A stretch of 64,000 bases of DNA from Duganella rivi. Lineage in GTDB: Bacteria; Pseudomonadota; Gammaproteobacteria; Burkholderiales; Burkholderiaceae_D. The stretch covers positions 62,001 through 126,000 of the forward strand of contig NZ_WWCK01000003.1 in the NCBI RefSeq assembly GCF_009857435.1, read 5' to 3'. The first letter of the stretch is position 1; each line of letters starts with the position of its first letter. Made by a program: the position numbers and the translations under genes. Shown in pieces: positions 29,374-38,217 of this stretch. The notes beneath the pieces were generated by a model, which saw only the letters and a list, made by a program, of their open reading frames with translations, did no database searches and was not told the origin of the DNA.

Positions 29374-30948
29374 ATGTTACGCAAACTATTTCTGATCGCT
29401 TGCCTGTGTTTTGCCCGCGCGGCCTGCGCTGGCATCGCCCCCGGGTTACTGGCGCCGCTGGCCGGCGACGATCCCGACGCCCGCGTTGAAGCCATCGCCA
29501 AGATCGGCGCACTGGCCAATGACGACGCCACGCGCCTGCTCACTGCGCTGCAATCCGGCGACGTCTACACCGCGCCAGACGGTAAGCTGTATTTCGTCAC
29601 CGACGATAAAGCCACCGACGTCGCCACCGGCGCCATCGGCCCGCTGCCCGAAGGACTTGACGGCCTAATGGTCAACAACCGCCTGCGCGGCGCCATTGAC
29701 GAAGCGCTGTCCGCACTCAAGATGTTCTCCCCAGACCGCGTGCAACGCCTCGCCGCCGTCACCGAACTGCAAAAAAGCGCCACACTCGCACAAGCTCCCC
29801 TGATCGAAAAAGCCCTCGGCAAAGAAACCGACGCCGAGGTGCGCGAGTTGCTGCGCCTGGTCGCCGCCACCGCCAATCTCCAATCGCCGGACGTCACAAA
29901 ACGCCGCAGCGCAGTCGAAGCGCTAGCCGGCAGCAGCAACGCCAGCCTGCGCCCGCAACTGCAAACCATGCTGACCGAAGATCCCGACGCCAGCGTGCGC
30001 GTGGCCGCAGCTCAAACACTGCAAGCACTGGACAGCCGCCTCGCTCGCACTGAATTCATCGGCAATGTCTTCTACGGCATCTCGCTGGCAAGCGTGCTGC
30101 TGCTAGCGGCGCTGGGCCTCGCCATCACTTTTGGTCTGATGGGCATCATCAATATGGCGCACGGCGAGCTGCTGATGATCGGCGCATACACCACCTACTT
30201 GTGCCAACTGGCGTTCCGCCGCTGGATGCCGGACGCGTTGGACTGGTATTTGGCCGCTGCGCTGCCAGCAGCCTTTGTGGTAACGGCGCTAGTCGGCATC
30301 GCGCTCGAACGCACCGTGATCCGCTGGCTCTACGGCCGCCCATTGGAAACCCTGCTCGCCACCTGGGGCATCAGCCTGATACTGATGCAAGCCGTGCGCA
30401 CCATCTTCGGCGCGCAAAACGTCGAGGTGGCGAATCCGGCGTGGATGTCGGGCGGCGTGACGGTGCTTGGATCGCTGGTGCTGGCCTATAACCGCATCGC
30501 CATCATCGTATTTGCCGCGCTGGTGGTCGGCGGCGTGTGGCTGATCCTGAATAAAACGCGTCTCGGCCTGTTCGTGCGCGCCGTGATGCAGAACCGCCGC
30601 ATGGCCGGCTGCGTCGGCGTGTCCACCGCGAAGATCGACATGATGACCTTTGGCCTCGGTTCCGGCATTGCAGGCCTGGGCGGCGTGGCCTTGTCGCAGC
30701 TGGGGAACGTCGGGCCAGACCTCGGCCAAGGCTACATCGTCGACTCCTTCATGGTGGTGGTGCTGGGCGGCGTGGGCCAACTGGCCGGCACCGTGATCGC
30801 AGCGCTGGGCCTTGGTGAAGCCAATAAATTCCTAGAGCCGGTGGCCGGCGCCGTGCTGGCCAAAATCGCCATCCTGATCTTCATCATCATCTTTATCCAA
30901 AAGCGTCCGCAAGGGCTGTTCGCCATGAAAGGCAGGAGCGCTGAATGA
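29374..30948 (+). CDS. urtB: urea ABC transporter, permease UrtB
   Basis: 524 residues. A signal-like N-terminus is followed by a roughly 200-residue periplasmic helical-repeat domain (HEAT-like, about 25-225) and then a LivH-type permease of eight or so membrane helices (about 230-515). The long N-terminal domain distinguishes UrtB from ordinary branched-chain amino acid permeases. Typical permease segments include LGLAITFGLMGIINMAHGEL and DSFMVVVLGGVGQLAGT. It overlaps urtC by four bases (ATGA). Confidence 0.95.
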   Translation: MLRKLFLIACLCFARAACAGIAPGLLAPLAGDDPDARVEAIAKIGALANDDATRLLTALQSGDVYTAPDGKLYFVTDDKATDVATGAIGPLPEGLDGLMVNNRLRGAIDEALSALKMFSPDRVQRLAAVTELQKSATLAQAPLIEKALGKETDAEVRELLRLVAATANLQSPDVTKRRSAVEALAGSSNASLRPQLQTMLTEDPDASVRVAAAQTLQALDSRLARTEFIGNVFYGISLASVLLLAALGLAITFGLMGIINMAHGELLMIGAYTTYLCQLAFRRWMPDALDWYLAAALPAAFVVTALVGIALERTVIRWLYGRPLETLLATWGISLILMQAVRTIFGAQNVEVANPAWMSGGVTVLGSLVLAYNRIAIIVFAALVVGGVWLILNKTRLGLFVRAVMQNRRMAGCVGVSTAKIDMMTFGLGSGIAGLGGVALSQLGNVGPDLGQGYIVDSFMVVVLGGVGQLAGTVIAALGLGEANKFLEPVAGAVLAKIAILIFIIIFIQKRPQGLFAMKGRSAE

Positions 30949-32018
30949 ACCATCCAACTCTGTTTTCGCGCAAGGCGTGGAGCGGCATCGTTGCCGTCAC
31001 CGTGCTGCTGGCGGCGCTGCCGCTGCTGAATCTCTTCTTTGCCGACGGCCACGCGCTGCATGTGCCTAGCTACATGGTGAGCCTGATCGGTAAATTCATG
31101 TGCTACGCGCTGGCGGCGTTGGCGCTCGATATGGTGTGGGGCTATGCGGGCATTCTGTCACTGGGCCACGGCGTGTTCTTCGCGCTCGGCGCGTACGCAC
31201 ACGGCATGTACCTGATGCGCTCCATCGGCAGGGAAGGCGTGTATCAAAGTGACCTGCCGGACTTCATGGTCTTCCTCGATTGGAAAGCCTACCCGTGGTA
31301 CTGGAGCGGCACCGACAGCTTCTGGGTTGCGCTGGCGCTGGTGGTGCTGGTGCCCGGCGTGCTGGCCTTCGTGTTCGGCTTCTTTGCCTTCCGTTCGAGG
31401 ATCAAGGGCGTGTATTTCTCGATCATCACGCAGGCCATGACGTATGCCTTCATGCTGCTGTTCTTCCGCAATAACACCGGCTTTGGCGGAAATAACGGCT
31501 TCACGGACTTCAAGCGGATACTGGGCTTTTCGATTAGCGCGCCGGGCACCAAGGCGGCGCTATACCTGATCACGCTACTGGTGCTGGTCGGTGCGCTGCT
31601 GCTGTGCCGCTGGATCGTCACGTCCAAGTTGGGGCGCGTGCTGCAAGCGGTGCGCGATTCGGAATCGCGGCTGATGTTCATCGGTTACAACCCACTGTGG
31701 TTCAAGCTCTTTGTGTGGACGCTGTCGGCGGTGCTGTGCGGGATTGCGGGCGCGTTGTACGTGCCGCAGGTGGGCATTATCAATCCGTCCGAGATGTCGC
31801 CGGCCAATTCGATCGAGATGGTGATCTGGGCGGCGGTTGGCGGCCGTGGCACGCTGCTCGGCCCCGTGATCGGCGCGTTCTCGGTGAATGGCTTGAAAAG
31901 CTGGTTCACCGGCGCCTTCCCCAACCTGTGGTTGTTCGCACTGGGTTTGATCTTCATCCTGGTTACGCGCTATCTGCCGCGCGGATTGGCAGGACTGGTA
32001 CGCAAGGAGCAGGCATGA
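30945..32018 (+). CDS. urtC: urea ABC transporter, permease UrtC
   Basis: 357 residues, LivM-type permease with about ten hydrophobic segments. Characteristic parts are DMVWGYAGILSLGHGVFFALGA and the coupling region VGGRGTLLGPVIGAFSVNGLK. It pairs with UrtB to form the membrane channel for urea. Its ATG overlaps the urtB stop and its TGA overlaps the urtD start, so urtB, urtC and urtD are translationally coupled. Confidence 0.95.
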   Translation: MNHPTLFSRKAWSGIVAVTVLLAALPLLNLFFADGHALHVPSYMVSLIGKFMCYALAALALDMVWGYAGILSLGHGVFFALGAYAHGMYLMRSIGREGVYQSDLPDFMVFLDWKAYPWYWSGTDSFWVALALVVLVPGVLAFVFGFFAFRSRIKGVYFSIITQAMTYAFMLLFFRNNTGFGGNNGFTDFKRILGFSISAPGTKAALYLITLLVLVGALLLCRWIVTSKLGRVLQAVRDSESRLMFIGYNPLWFKLFVWTLSAVLCGIAGALYVPQVGIINPSEMSPANSIEMVIWAAVGGRGTLLGPVIGAFSVNGLKSWFTGAFPNLWLFALGLIFILVTRYLPRGLAGLVRKEQA

Positions 32019-32809
32019 GTTCCATGAACGACGGGCGCATTGCGCTGCAAGGGCTGGACACCACGCACGGCGCCATCCTGTATCTGGAAGAGATCAGCGT
32101 GGTGTTCGATGGTTTCCGCGCGTTGAACAAACTGAGTCTCGATATCTCGGTCGGTGAACTGCGCTGCATCATCGGGCCGAATGGCGCGGGCAAGACCACC
32201 ATGATGGACGTAATCACCGGCAAAACGCGGCCGACTTCCGGCACGGCCTTCTTCGGCCAGACCATGGACTTGAGCCGCATGAGCGAGCATGAGATTGCGC
32301 ATGCGGGCATCGGCCGCAAGTTCCAGCGTCCTACCGTGTTTGAACAGCACACGGTGTTTGAGAATCTGGAACTGGCGATGAAGATGGACAAGCGCGTGCG
32401 GCCTACGCTGTTTGCTCGCCTGTCATCCGAGCAGCGCGGCAAGATTGAAGAGATCCTCAAGCTGATACGCTTGAATGGCAGCGAACAGCGCCTGGCGGGC
32501 TTGCTGTCGCACGGCCAAAAGCAGTGGCTGGAGATCGGCATGCTGCTGATGCAGGAGCCGCAGTTGATCCTGCTGGATGAACCTGTAGCCGGTATGTCTG
32601 ATGCCGAAACCGCGCGCACGGCGGAACTGCTGAACGAATTGCGTGGCAAGCACTCCATCATGGTGGTCGAACACGATATGGCCTTCGTTACCGAGATCGC
32701 GCAGCAAGGCGTAGTGACAGTGCTGCACGAAGGCTCCGTGCTGGCGCAAGGCCGCATGGACGAAGTGCAGGCCGATGAACGGGTAATCGAAGTCTATTTG
32801 GGACGCTAA
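32015..32809 (+). CDS. urtD: urea ABC transporter, ATPase UrtD
   Basis: 264 residues, LivG-type ATPase. Walker A GPNGAGKTT, a degenerate signature (LSHGQKQWLEIGMLL, with H for the usual G, as is common in UrtD) and Walker B LILLDEPVAGM are present. It powers uptake with UrtE. The start at 32015 is supported by AAGGAG and by the ATGA overlap with urtC; the longer open frame to 31604 lies inside urtC and is not used. Confidence 0.95.
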   Translation: MSSMNDGRIALQGLDTTHGAILYLEEISVVFDGFRALNKLSLDISVGELRCIIGPNGAGKTTMMDVITGKTRPTSGTAFFGQTMDLSRMSEHEIAHAGIGRKFQRPTVFEQHTVFENLELAMKMDKRVRPTLFARLSSEQRGKIEEILKLIRLNGSEQRLAGLLSHGQKQWLEIGMLLMQEPQLILLDEPVAGMSDAETARTAELLNELRGKHSIMVVEHDMAFVTEIAQQGVVTVLHEGSVLAQGRMDEVQADERVIEVYLGR

Positions 32810-32813
32810 CGCT

Positions 32814-33512
32814 ATGCTGCAAGTCGAAAAAATCAACCAATACTACGGTGCTGCGCATACCTTGCGCGGCGTGTCGATGGAACTGGAGAAGGGCAAGTGC
32901 ACGGCGCTATTGGGCCGCAATGGCGTCGGCAAAACCACGCTGCTGAAATGCCTGATGGGCGTACTGCCTGTATCTGCGGGCAGCGTGAAGCTGGAAGGGC
33001 GCGACATCACCAGGCTCGCGCCACACCAGCGCGCGCGGGCCGGCATCGCCTACGTGCCGCAGGGCCGCGAAATTTTCGCGCGCCTGACGGTGGAGGAGAA
33101 CCTGTTGATGGGCCTCGCCACGCATAGCGGCAAGAAGGCGCACACGATCAAGGGCGAAGTCTACGAACTATTCCCGGTGTTGAAAGAGATGCTGCACCGG
33201 CGCGGCGGCGACCTGTCCGGCGGCCAGCAGCAGCAGCTGGCCATCGCCCGCGCACTGCTGGCGGAACCGAAACTAATCATCCTCGATGAGCCTACCGAAG
33301 GCATCCAACCTTCCATCATCAAAGATATCGGCAACGTCATCCGCCTGCTGCGCCAGCGCGGCGATATGGCCATCCTCCTGTGCGAACAATACTTCGACTT
33401 CGCCCACGAGCTAGCCGACCAATTCATCGTCCTCTCGCGCGGCGAAGTAGTCGCCTCCGGCGCGCAGGCTGCCATGAATGACCCGGAGGTCAAGCGCCAC
33501 TTGGCGGTCTGA
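32814..33512 (+). CDS. urtE: urea ABC transporter, ATPase UrtE
   Basis: 232 residues, LivF-type ATPase. Walker A GRNGVGKTT, signature DLSGGQQQQLAIARAL and Walker B LIILDEPTEGIQPSI are all intact. It begins 4 bases after urtD and is the last gene of the porin-urtABCDE set. The urease structural and accessory genes that often follow are absent; the next genes are an unrelated accessory islet on both strands. Confidence 0.95.
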   Translation: MLQVEKINQYYGAAHTLRGVSMELEKGKCTALLGRNGVGKTTLLKCLMGVLPVSAGSVKLEGRDITRLAPHQRARAGIAYVPQGREIFARLTVEENLLMGLATHSGKKAHTIKGEVYELFPVLKEMLHRRGGDLSGGQQQQLAIARALLAEPKLIILDEPTEGIQPSIIKDIGNVIRLLRQRGDMAILLCEQYFDFAHELADQFIVLSRGEVVASGAQAAMNDPEVKRHLAV

Positions 33513-33540
33513 AGTTGTTTGCACCCATCATGACAAGTCC

Positions 33541-33921
33541 TTATTTGAGTGGTGGCTGGTTTTGCGCATATCGTCCGAGGATTTCGCCCTTGGCCAGCAC
33601 GTGGCCCTGGATCGCTTGCAACAGCTGATCCCGATCTGCTCCCCATCCCAAGGGTAGTAAGCTGTCCAGCGCGAAAATCTGGACGTGATAGTGATGTGGT
33701 GGATCACCGACTGGCGGACGCGGCCCGAAGTAGCCTATCGAGCCGCGCGTGGTGCGCCCTTGCAGGACGCCATCTGGCTGGGTTAGGTGCGGCTGTTCTT
33801 GCAGGCCTTCGGGCAGGCTCGTGACGCCGGCGGGGATATTCCACGCCAGCCAGTGCACGAACGGTTTATTGGGCGCGTCTGGATCTTCCATGATGATGGC
33901 GTATGACCTGGCCGGCCGGGC
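33541..33921 (-). pseudogene. broken YbhB/PEBP (Raf kinase inhibitor-like) gene
   Basis: The frame encodes the C-terminal two thirds of a YbhB/phosphatidylethanolamine-binding protein: MEDPDAPNKPFVHWLAWNIP, then a GYFGPRPP ... HHYHVQIFALD core typical of the ligand pocket. Family-like sequence continues upstream of the only ATG (33891) as ARPARSYAII and then meets an in-frame TAG at 33922-33924. The normal N-terminal strands are missing and I find them in no other nearby frame. It is therefore probably a decayed remnant; a short protein from 33891 cannot be ruled out but has no ribosome-binding site. Confidence 0.65.
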
Positions 33922-34049
33922 CTATATGCACTCTGTGCGCACGCTAACTCAAATCCTAAACCACCTCGCCGCGCGTTCCGTTAGGCCGCGAACAGACCTG
34001 CGGCACCGCCACAGTAAGCTCTTTATCTATTGAGATTAAAGGAGCCATT

Positions 34050-34412
34050 ATGTCGATCCAGTTCGCCAGCGACACCGACCACGCCGCCACTGTCAAGGCA
34101 GCCCTACATTCCCAACAACACGCACCATTTCCGCTGACCATCAGTCAGCTGTTCTTGCGCAACAATCCTCAGCAACGGGCCGAGTTGCTCAATCAACTGC
34201 TGGCCAATGTGAGCCCGGACATGCGCGCCGCCTTGGCCGGCAGCATCGGTAGCTTCAGCGACGACGGCACGCATCCGCACATCACGCCCGAGCAAACGGA
34301 GCAGATCGCTCCCGCGCAGGTCGAGGAGATCGCGGCGACGGCGGAACAGCACTCGCCCGGTGTGATAGCGCGTCTTCAGACCATGGCGGCAGACGTCGGC
34401 ACCGAATTCTGA
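34050..34412 (+). CDS. hypothetical protein
   Basis: 120 residues, soluble, mainly helical, with a mid segment of short helices (NPQQRAELLNQLLANVSPDMRAAL) and an acidic, glutamine-rich C-terminal half (ITPEQTEQIAPAQVEEIAATAEQ). I do not recognise it. AAAGGAG 6 bases before the ATG is a strong ribosome-binding site. It lies in the accessory islet between urtE and the toxin-antitoxin pair. Confidence 0.65.
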   Translation: MSIQFASDTDHAATVKAALHSQQHAPFPLTISQLFLRNNPQQRAELLNQLLANVSPDMRAALAGSIGSFSDDGTHPHITPEQTEQIAPAQVEEIAATAEQHSPGVIARLQTMAADVGTEF

Positions 34413-34471
34413 GCCGCAACTAACCGAGGTGGAGTCGAAAGCTCGGTGGAGGTTTGTACCAGACCTACCAC

Positions 34472-34885
34472 TCAAATCAACCAAGGATTTACTAGATTTA
34501 GTCCTATGTGATTAAAATCTTTGATATTCCGTGTGGCGAGTCGCGCTTGATGTGATAGGCATATTGCAGCGATTTGGCCATCCGCCATGCTTATCGGTTG
34601 GCCAATTTTTTCGCGCTTGGTAACTAGCTCTCCGTAGCAAACCGCTGCCGCTTGGTCGTACGGGAGCACGCGTCCCGAAAGTTCTTCGTTAAGCATCGCT
34701 TGAAATGCTGCTTGCAATGAGGACTTGCGCCTGCCGTCGGGGAGGCGGGTAATGCCGTGCTGAATTTCTCCCACTGTGATTGCGGTAATGGCGATGTCGG
34801 TGATGGTCTCGATATACTCTAGGACGTTGTCATCCGGTGTCGAGCGCATTAGCTCCGACAGGACGTTGGTGTCCATGATCATCAT
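34472..34885 (-). CDS. PIN-domain toxin (FitB/VapC type)
   Basis: 137 residues, a complete PIN-domain ribonuclease. The acidic metal-binding residues are in place: Asp in MIMDTNVLSEL, Glu in ITVGEIQHG, Asp in ISMADGQIAAIC and Asp in RNIKDFNHIG. The PxxxADxxIAA pattern and the TRNxxDF ending are typical of the FitB subgroup. Its start overlaps the antitoxin stop by four bases. Base composition is lower in G+C than in the flanking genes (runs such as GATTAAAATCTTTGATATT near the 3' end), suggesting horizontal gain. Confidence 0.88.
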   Translation of the reverse strand: MMIMDTNVLSELMRSTPDDNVLEYIETITDIAITAITVGEIQHGITRLPDGRRKSSLQAAFQAMLNEELSGRVLPYDQAAAVCYGELVTKREKIGQPISMADGQIAAICLSHQARLATRNIKDFNHIGLNLVNPWLI

Positions 34886-35124
34886 TTTGGTAACTCGGCC
34901 GGGATTGCCGGTTGGTCACGGGCGGGGAGCTCTAATTGGGACGTGTCGATATTTGCGAAACGCTGGCGGATGCGCTGACCTAAGCCCGGGCTGTTGTTTG
35001 ATGGCGTTAATGCTAACTGGAGAAGGGTGCGGGCGTGATCTTCGGCCGAGCGTTTGTGCAGCGCGGCTGCTTTCTGCAGGCGTTCTTTCAGTTCTTCATC
35101 AACTTGTATCGTGAGTGGTGACAT
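34882..35124 (-). CDS. ribbon-helix-helix antitoxin (FitA type)
   Basis: 80 residues. The N-terminal part (LTIQVDEELKERLQKAAALHKRSAEDHARTLL, split strand-helix-helix) is a ribbon-helix-helix DNA-binding domain; the C-terminal tail (about 45-80, ending AIPAELPK) is the likely toxin-binding segment. It precedes and overlaps the PIN toxin gene, the standard FitAB/VapBC order, and should repress the pair. GGAG lies 6 bases before the ATG. Confidence 0.85.
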   Translation of the reverse strand: MSPLTIQVDEELKERLQKAAALHKRSAEDHARTLLQLALTPSNNSPGLGQRIRQRFANIDTSQLELPARDQPAIPAELPK

Positions 35125-35169
35125 AGGGCCTCCGCGTGTCGGCTACAAGCTTATGCTAGCACGAATCGC

Positions 35170-36438
35170 TTAGCGCAGCAGGCCGATGGTGCAGGTGGTG
35201 GCGTAGAGGAGCAGGCCGATCAGGCCGCCGACCAGGGTGCCATTGATGCGGATGTACTGGAGGTCTTTGCCGATATTGAGTTCGATCTGGTCGGCCATGC
35301 CTTTGTCGTCCCAGGCTTTGACGGTGTCGCTGATGTGGCGCGTCAGGAAGCTGGAGAAGGCCGGCGCCAGCGTGCGCGCCATGCCGGCCAAGTGCTGGTT
35401 GAGCGACGCGCGCATGTCGGGATGCGTGAGCAGTTCTTCGCTCAGCCACGCGCTGGCTTGCGTGACGCCGGCGCTGAGGCGCGATTCCTCGGCCGTAATG
35501 TCGGCTTTGATCCAATCGCGCACGCTGTGCCACAGATCCAGCGTGTAGCGGTTGAAGGTGTCGCTGTCGCGCAGGTAGCGCTTGAAGTCTTCGCCCTTGG
35601 CGATGAAGGCCGGATCCGATTGCAGCCGCACGGCGAAGTTCTGCACCATCTCATCGAAGCGCACGCGCAGCTTGTGGTCTTTGTCGGCGGCGACGTTTTC
35701 CATGATGCTGTTGAGCGTATTGGCGATCATGACCGCGCCGTTTTCGCTGATCCATTCGGTCGGCAGCACCAGTTCCATTGCTGCGTGTTCGCGTTTGAGC
35801 CAGCTGGTAATCAGCTCCGCCATCACCTGCCGCGTGGACGGCCGATTCAGCAGGCCGATCAAGGCGCGCATTCCATCATCCAGCAGTTCCTGGTGGCGGC
35901 CATCCTTGGTCAGGCCCGTAATGACAGTGCCCAGCGCTGGCGACATATCGAGTTTGCCGATGGCGGCGTGCAGCGCGTCTTTCAGTAGTTGCTGGATGCG
36001 CGCATCGTCGGCGGTGGCGAGAATTTCAGGCACCAGCTTTGCCAGATACGCGGCCAGATAGCTGCGGTTGGCGGGCTCCTTCAGCCAGTCTGCCACGCCG
36101 GTGGCGGGATCGGTTTTGAGTATGACTGCGGCCAGCGCTTCCGGCTTGAGGAATTTCTCGTCCACGAAGCCGGCCAGATTGTCGGCAATCCGCTCTTTGT
36201 TTTTCGGGATGATCTCGGTGTGGCGCGACACGAACGGAATCGGCACGCGGCGGAACAGGGCGACCACCGCAAACCAATCCGCCAGCGCGCCGACCATGGA
36301 CGCTTCCGCCACCGCCTTCACGCCGCGTATCCAGATATTCTGCGGCGCCAGCGAGGCCGCGACGAACACCAGCGCCGCAGTCGCCAGCAGCATCAGTGCC
36401 AGCCGCTTGGCTTTGCGGAGTTCAATCTCTTTGCTCAT
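35170..36438 (-). CDS. DUF445 family membrane protein (YjiN-like)
   Basis: 422 residues. Hydrophobic segments lie at the N-terminus (about 12-32) and extreme C-terminus (about 400-420); between them is a long helical region. The motif VAEASMVGALADWFAVVALFRRVPIPF near residues 40-70 and the ending GTLVGGLIGLLLYA are typical of DUF445. The family is linked to the cell envelope, but no reaction is known to me. Its start overlaps the stop of the solute-binding protein gene by four bases. Confidence 0.85.
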   Translation of the reverse strand: MSKEIELRKAKRLALMLLATAALVFVAASLAPQNIWIRGVKAVAEASMVGALADWFAVVALFRRVPIPFVSRHTEIIPKNKERIADNLAGFVDEKFLKPEALAAVILKTDPATGVADWLKEPANRSYLAAYLAKLVPEILATADDARIQQLLKDALHAAIGKLDMSPALGTVITGLTKDGRHQELLDDGMRALIGLLNRPSTRQVMAELITSWLKREHAAMELVLPTEWISENGAVMIANTLNSIMENVAADKDHKLRVRFDEMVQNFAVRLQSDPAFIAKGEDFKRYLRDSDTFNRYTLDLWHSVRDWIKADITAEESRLSAGVTQASAWLSEELLTHPDMRASLNQHLAGMARTLAPAFSSFLTRHISDTVKAWDDKGMADQIELNIGKDLQYIRINGTLVGGLIGLLLYATTCTIGLLR

Positions 36439-37244
36439 TGGTGGTTCTTGAAGAAGTTGCGGGCGATGTTGTCGATTTCGCCGGTGCGCTTCATCTGGTA
36501 GATGGCGTTGTCGAACTGCTTGGCGAAGTCGCTCTTGTAGGTGAACTTGCCGTTATCGCGGTCGGTGAAGCCAAGGAAGCCTTGCTCCACCGCGATCACC
36601 GTCGCTTCGGCCATTTCTGCGTGCGCGCCGCCTTCATCCAATTTGCCGTGCGCCTTCAGTTCATTGCGCGTCCACTGGATCGACACGCGGTCGTTGATGT
36701 AGCAGTCGATGCGCTTCATGCCCAGTTTGAGGATATTCGTCTCGCTATCCTTGCCTTCTTCCATGCGCAGCTGGCCGGCGCGCACGGCTTTTTCAAACGC
36801 CTCGCCGCCGACGATGAAGCCGGCATTGTTGCCGATGGTGAGGCCGTAAAAATCTTCCGGCCAGCGCCTGCGCGGCTTGGCCGCCAGTACGTCCTTGCGG
36901 CACACGGCCACCACGCGCTCTTCATACAGCGGCAATGAATACGGCCAAGTCCACGGTTCGTCCTTGGTGTTCATGTAAGGCGGATAGAGCGCAAAGCCGG
37001 CGCCGGATTTGATTAACGCCATGCCGCGCTTCCATGGTACGGTTTGCACCTCGATTTTGTAGCCGTGCATATGGCCGAAGGCGGCGCGCACGATTTCGTA
37101 ATACAGGCCGGCAGGCTTGCCGTCTTTTTCGTAGGAGTAGGGAGGGTAGCCGGCGTCGGCGTAAATGGTCACGGGGATGTCGGCCGCCATGGCAGCCGCA
37201 CCCCACAATGCGGAGATGCTGAGGATAAGCCGGGTTATAACCAC
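36435..37244 (-). CDS. periplasmic solute-binding protein (SBP family 3), no transporter alongside
   Basis: 269 residues with a signal peptide (about 1-20, ending AAMA). The mature part is a type II periplasmic binding protein of the SBP_bac_3 kind: VTIYADAGYPPYSYEKDG, AGLYYEIVRAAF, GNNAGFIVGGEAF. No permease or ATPase is adjacent. It lies 61 bases after the LuxR-type response regulator and is coupled to the DUF445 gene, so it may present a ligand to the neighbouring kinase system or be an orphan amino-acid binder. The ligand is unknown. Confidence 0.8.
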   Translation of the reverse strand: MVITRLILSISALWGAAAMAADIPVTIYADAGYPPYSYEKDGKPAGLYYEIVRAAFGHMHGYKIEVQTVPWKRGMALIKSGAGFALYPPYMNTKDEPWTWPYSLPLYEERVVAVCRKDVLAAKPRRRWPEDFYGLTIGNNAGFIVGGEAFEKAVRAGQLRMEEGKDSETNILKLGMKRIDCYINDRVSIQWTRNELKAHGKLDEGGAHAEMAEATVIAVEQGFLGFTDRDNGKFTYKSDFAKQFDNAIYQMKRTGEIDNIARNFFKNHQ

Positions 37245-37305
37245 GCCGTTGCCTGAGTCGTTAATCGGATGCCCAACCAGGACATCCTATCACGATAGTG
37301 ATTTA

Positions 37306-38217
37306 CTAGGAACCCGCTCCCGCGCGGATCTTGTTCAGTGCTACAGAGGCGGCCGACGTGCGCGTTTCTACACCCAGTTTAATGAACACGTGCTCCAGGT
37401 GCTTGTTGACGGTGCGCGGGCTGGTGCCGAGGATGTCGCCGATGTCGCGGTTGGTCTTGCCTTTGATGACCCAGTTCAGCACCTCCGATTCGCGCTGGGT
37501 GAGTTTGAAGCCAGCCATCAGTGCTTCGATCAAGCCAGCGTCGGATTCTTCGCGCAGCACGATCATCCACTGTTCGTTTTCGCTGAATTCGGCGGCGGAG
37601 AAAATCAAACGGCGGGCGCCTTGGGTGAGCGTTAGCGGTGGGTGCGATTGGCCTTTGCTGTGCGCCGTTTGCGTCGCTTGCAGCCATGCCGGTAGTTCGG
37701 CGTCCACCATGTAGCCTTGCATTAGCGTGCGCGCCAGCGGCGTTTGCCAAACGATTTTGCCGTCGCGCGGCGTCATGGCGATGACGGCGTTGCCGAAGGC
37801 GTCCAAGGCGCTGCGGGCCTGATCGACCAGCCGCGCGGTTTGCATGTGCGACGAGATGCGCGCCAATACTTCGCTGGTGCGCAGCGGCTTGGTGACGTAG
37901 TCGTTGCCGCCAGCTTCAAACGCGGCGACTACGTGTTCCGCTTCCGTCAGGCCGGTCATGAAGATGACCGGGATGTGGCGCGTGGCGAGGTTGGCTTTCA
38001 GGTGGCGGCAGGTTTCAAAGCCGTCCATGCCGGGCATGATGGCGTCCAGCAGGATGATGTGCGGCTGCGCTTCGGCGGCGCGCAGCAGGGCCGCTTCGCC
38101 GTTGTTCGCCACCAGCACGGTGTAGCCGGATTCGTCGAGCGCGTCGTGCAGCACGGCGAGGTTTTCCGGGATGTCGTCCACGACCAGCACGACGCCGGCG
38201 TCAGGATTGAAGTTCAT
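37306..38217 (-). CDS. response regulator: receiver plus LuxR-type DNA-binding domain
   Basis: 303 residues. Receiver domain about 8-125 with acidic pocket VVDDIPEN, phosphorylated Asp in IILLDAIMPGMDG and the conserved Lys in YVTKPLR. A middle region (about 135-230) resembles a PAS-like linker. The C-terminal LuxR helix-turn-helix (LTQRESEVLNWVIKGKTNRDIGDILG split, then TVNKHLEHVFIKLGV) is intact. Its start lies within the last 17 bases of the permease-kinase gene, so the two are translationally coupled and are almost certainly cognate. Target promoters are unknown; the urea uptake genes 5 kb away are one candidate. Confidence 0.9.
   Translation of the reverse strand: MNFNPDAGVVLVVDDIPENLAVLHDALDESGYTVLVANNGEAALLRAAEAQPHIILLDAIMPGMDGFETCRHLKANLATRHIPVIFMTGLTEAEHVVAAFEAGGNDYVTKPLRTSEVLARISSHMQTARLVDQARSALDAFGNAVIAMTPRDGKIVWQTPLARTLMQGYMVDAELPAWLQATQTAHSKGQSHPPLTLTQGARRLIFSAAEFSENEQWMIVLREESDAGLIEALMAGFKLTQRESEVLNWVIKGKTNRDIGDILGTSPRTVNKHLEHVFIKLGVETRTSAASVALNKIRAGAGS

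Noticed and set aside
31604..32014. N-terminal extension of urtD inside urtC
   Set aside because: The extension is the urtC sequence in another frame; the ATG at 32015 has AAGGAG and overlaps the urtC stop as in urtB/urtC.
33956..34141. Minus-strand 61-codon frame as the missing N-terminus of the YbhB remnant
   Set aside because: Its sequence does not resemble the YbhB N-terminal strands, and it overlaps the start of the plus-strand hypothetical gene.
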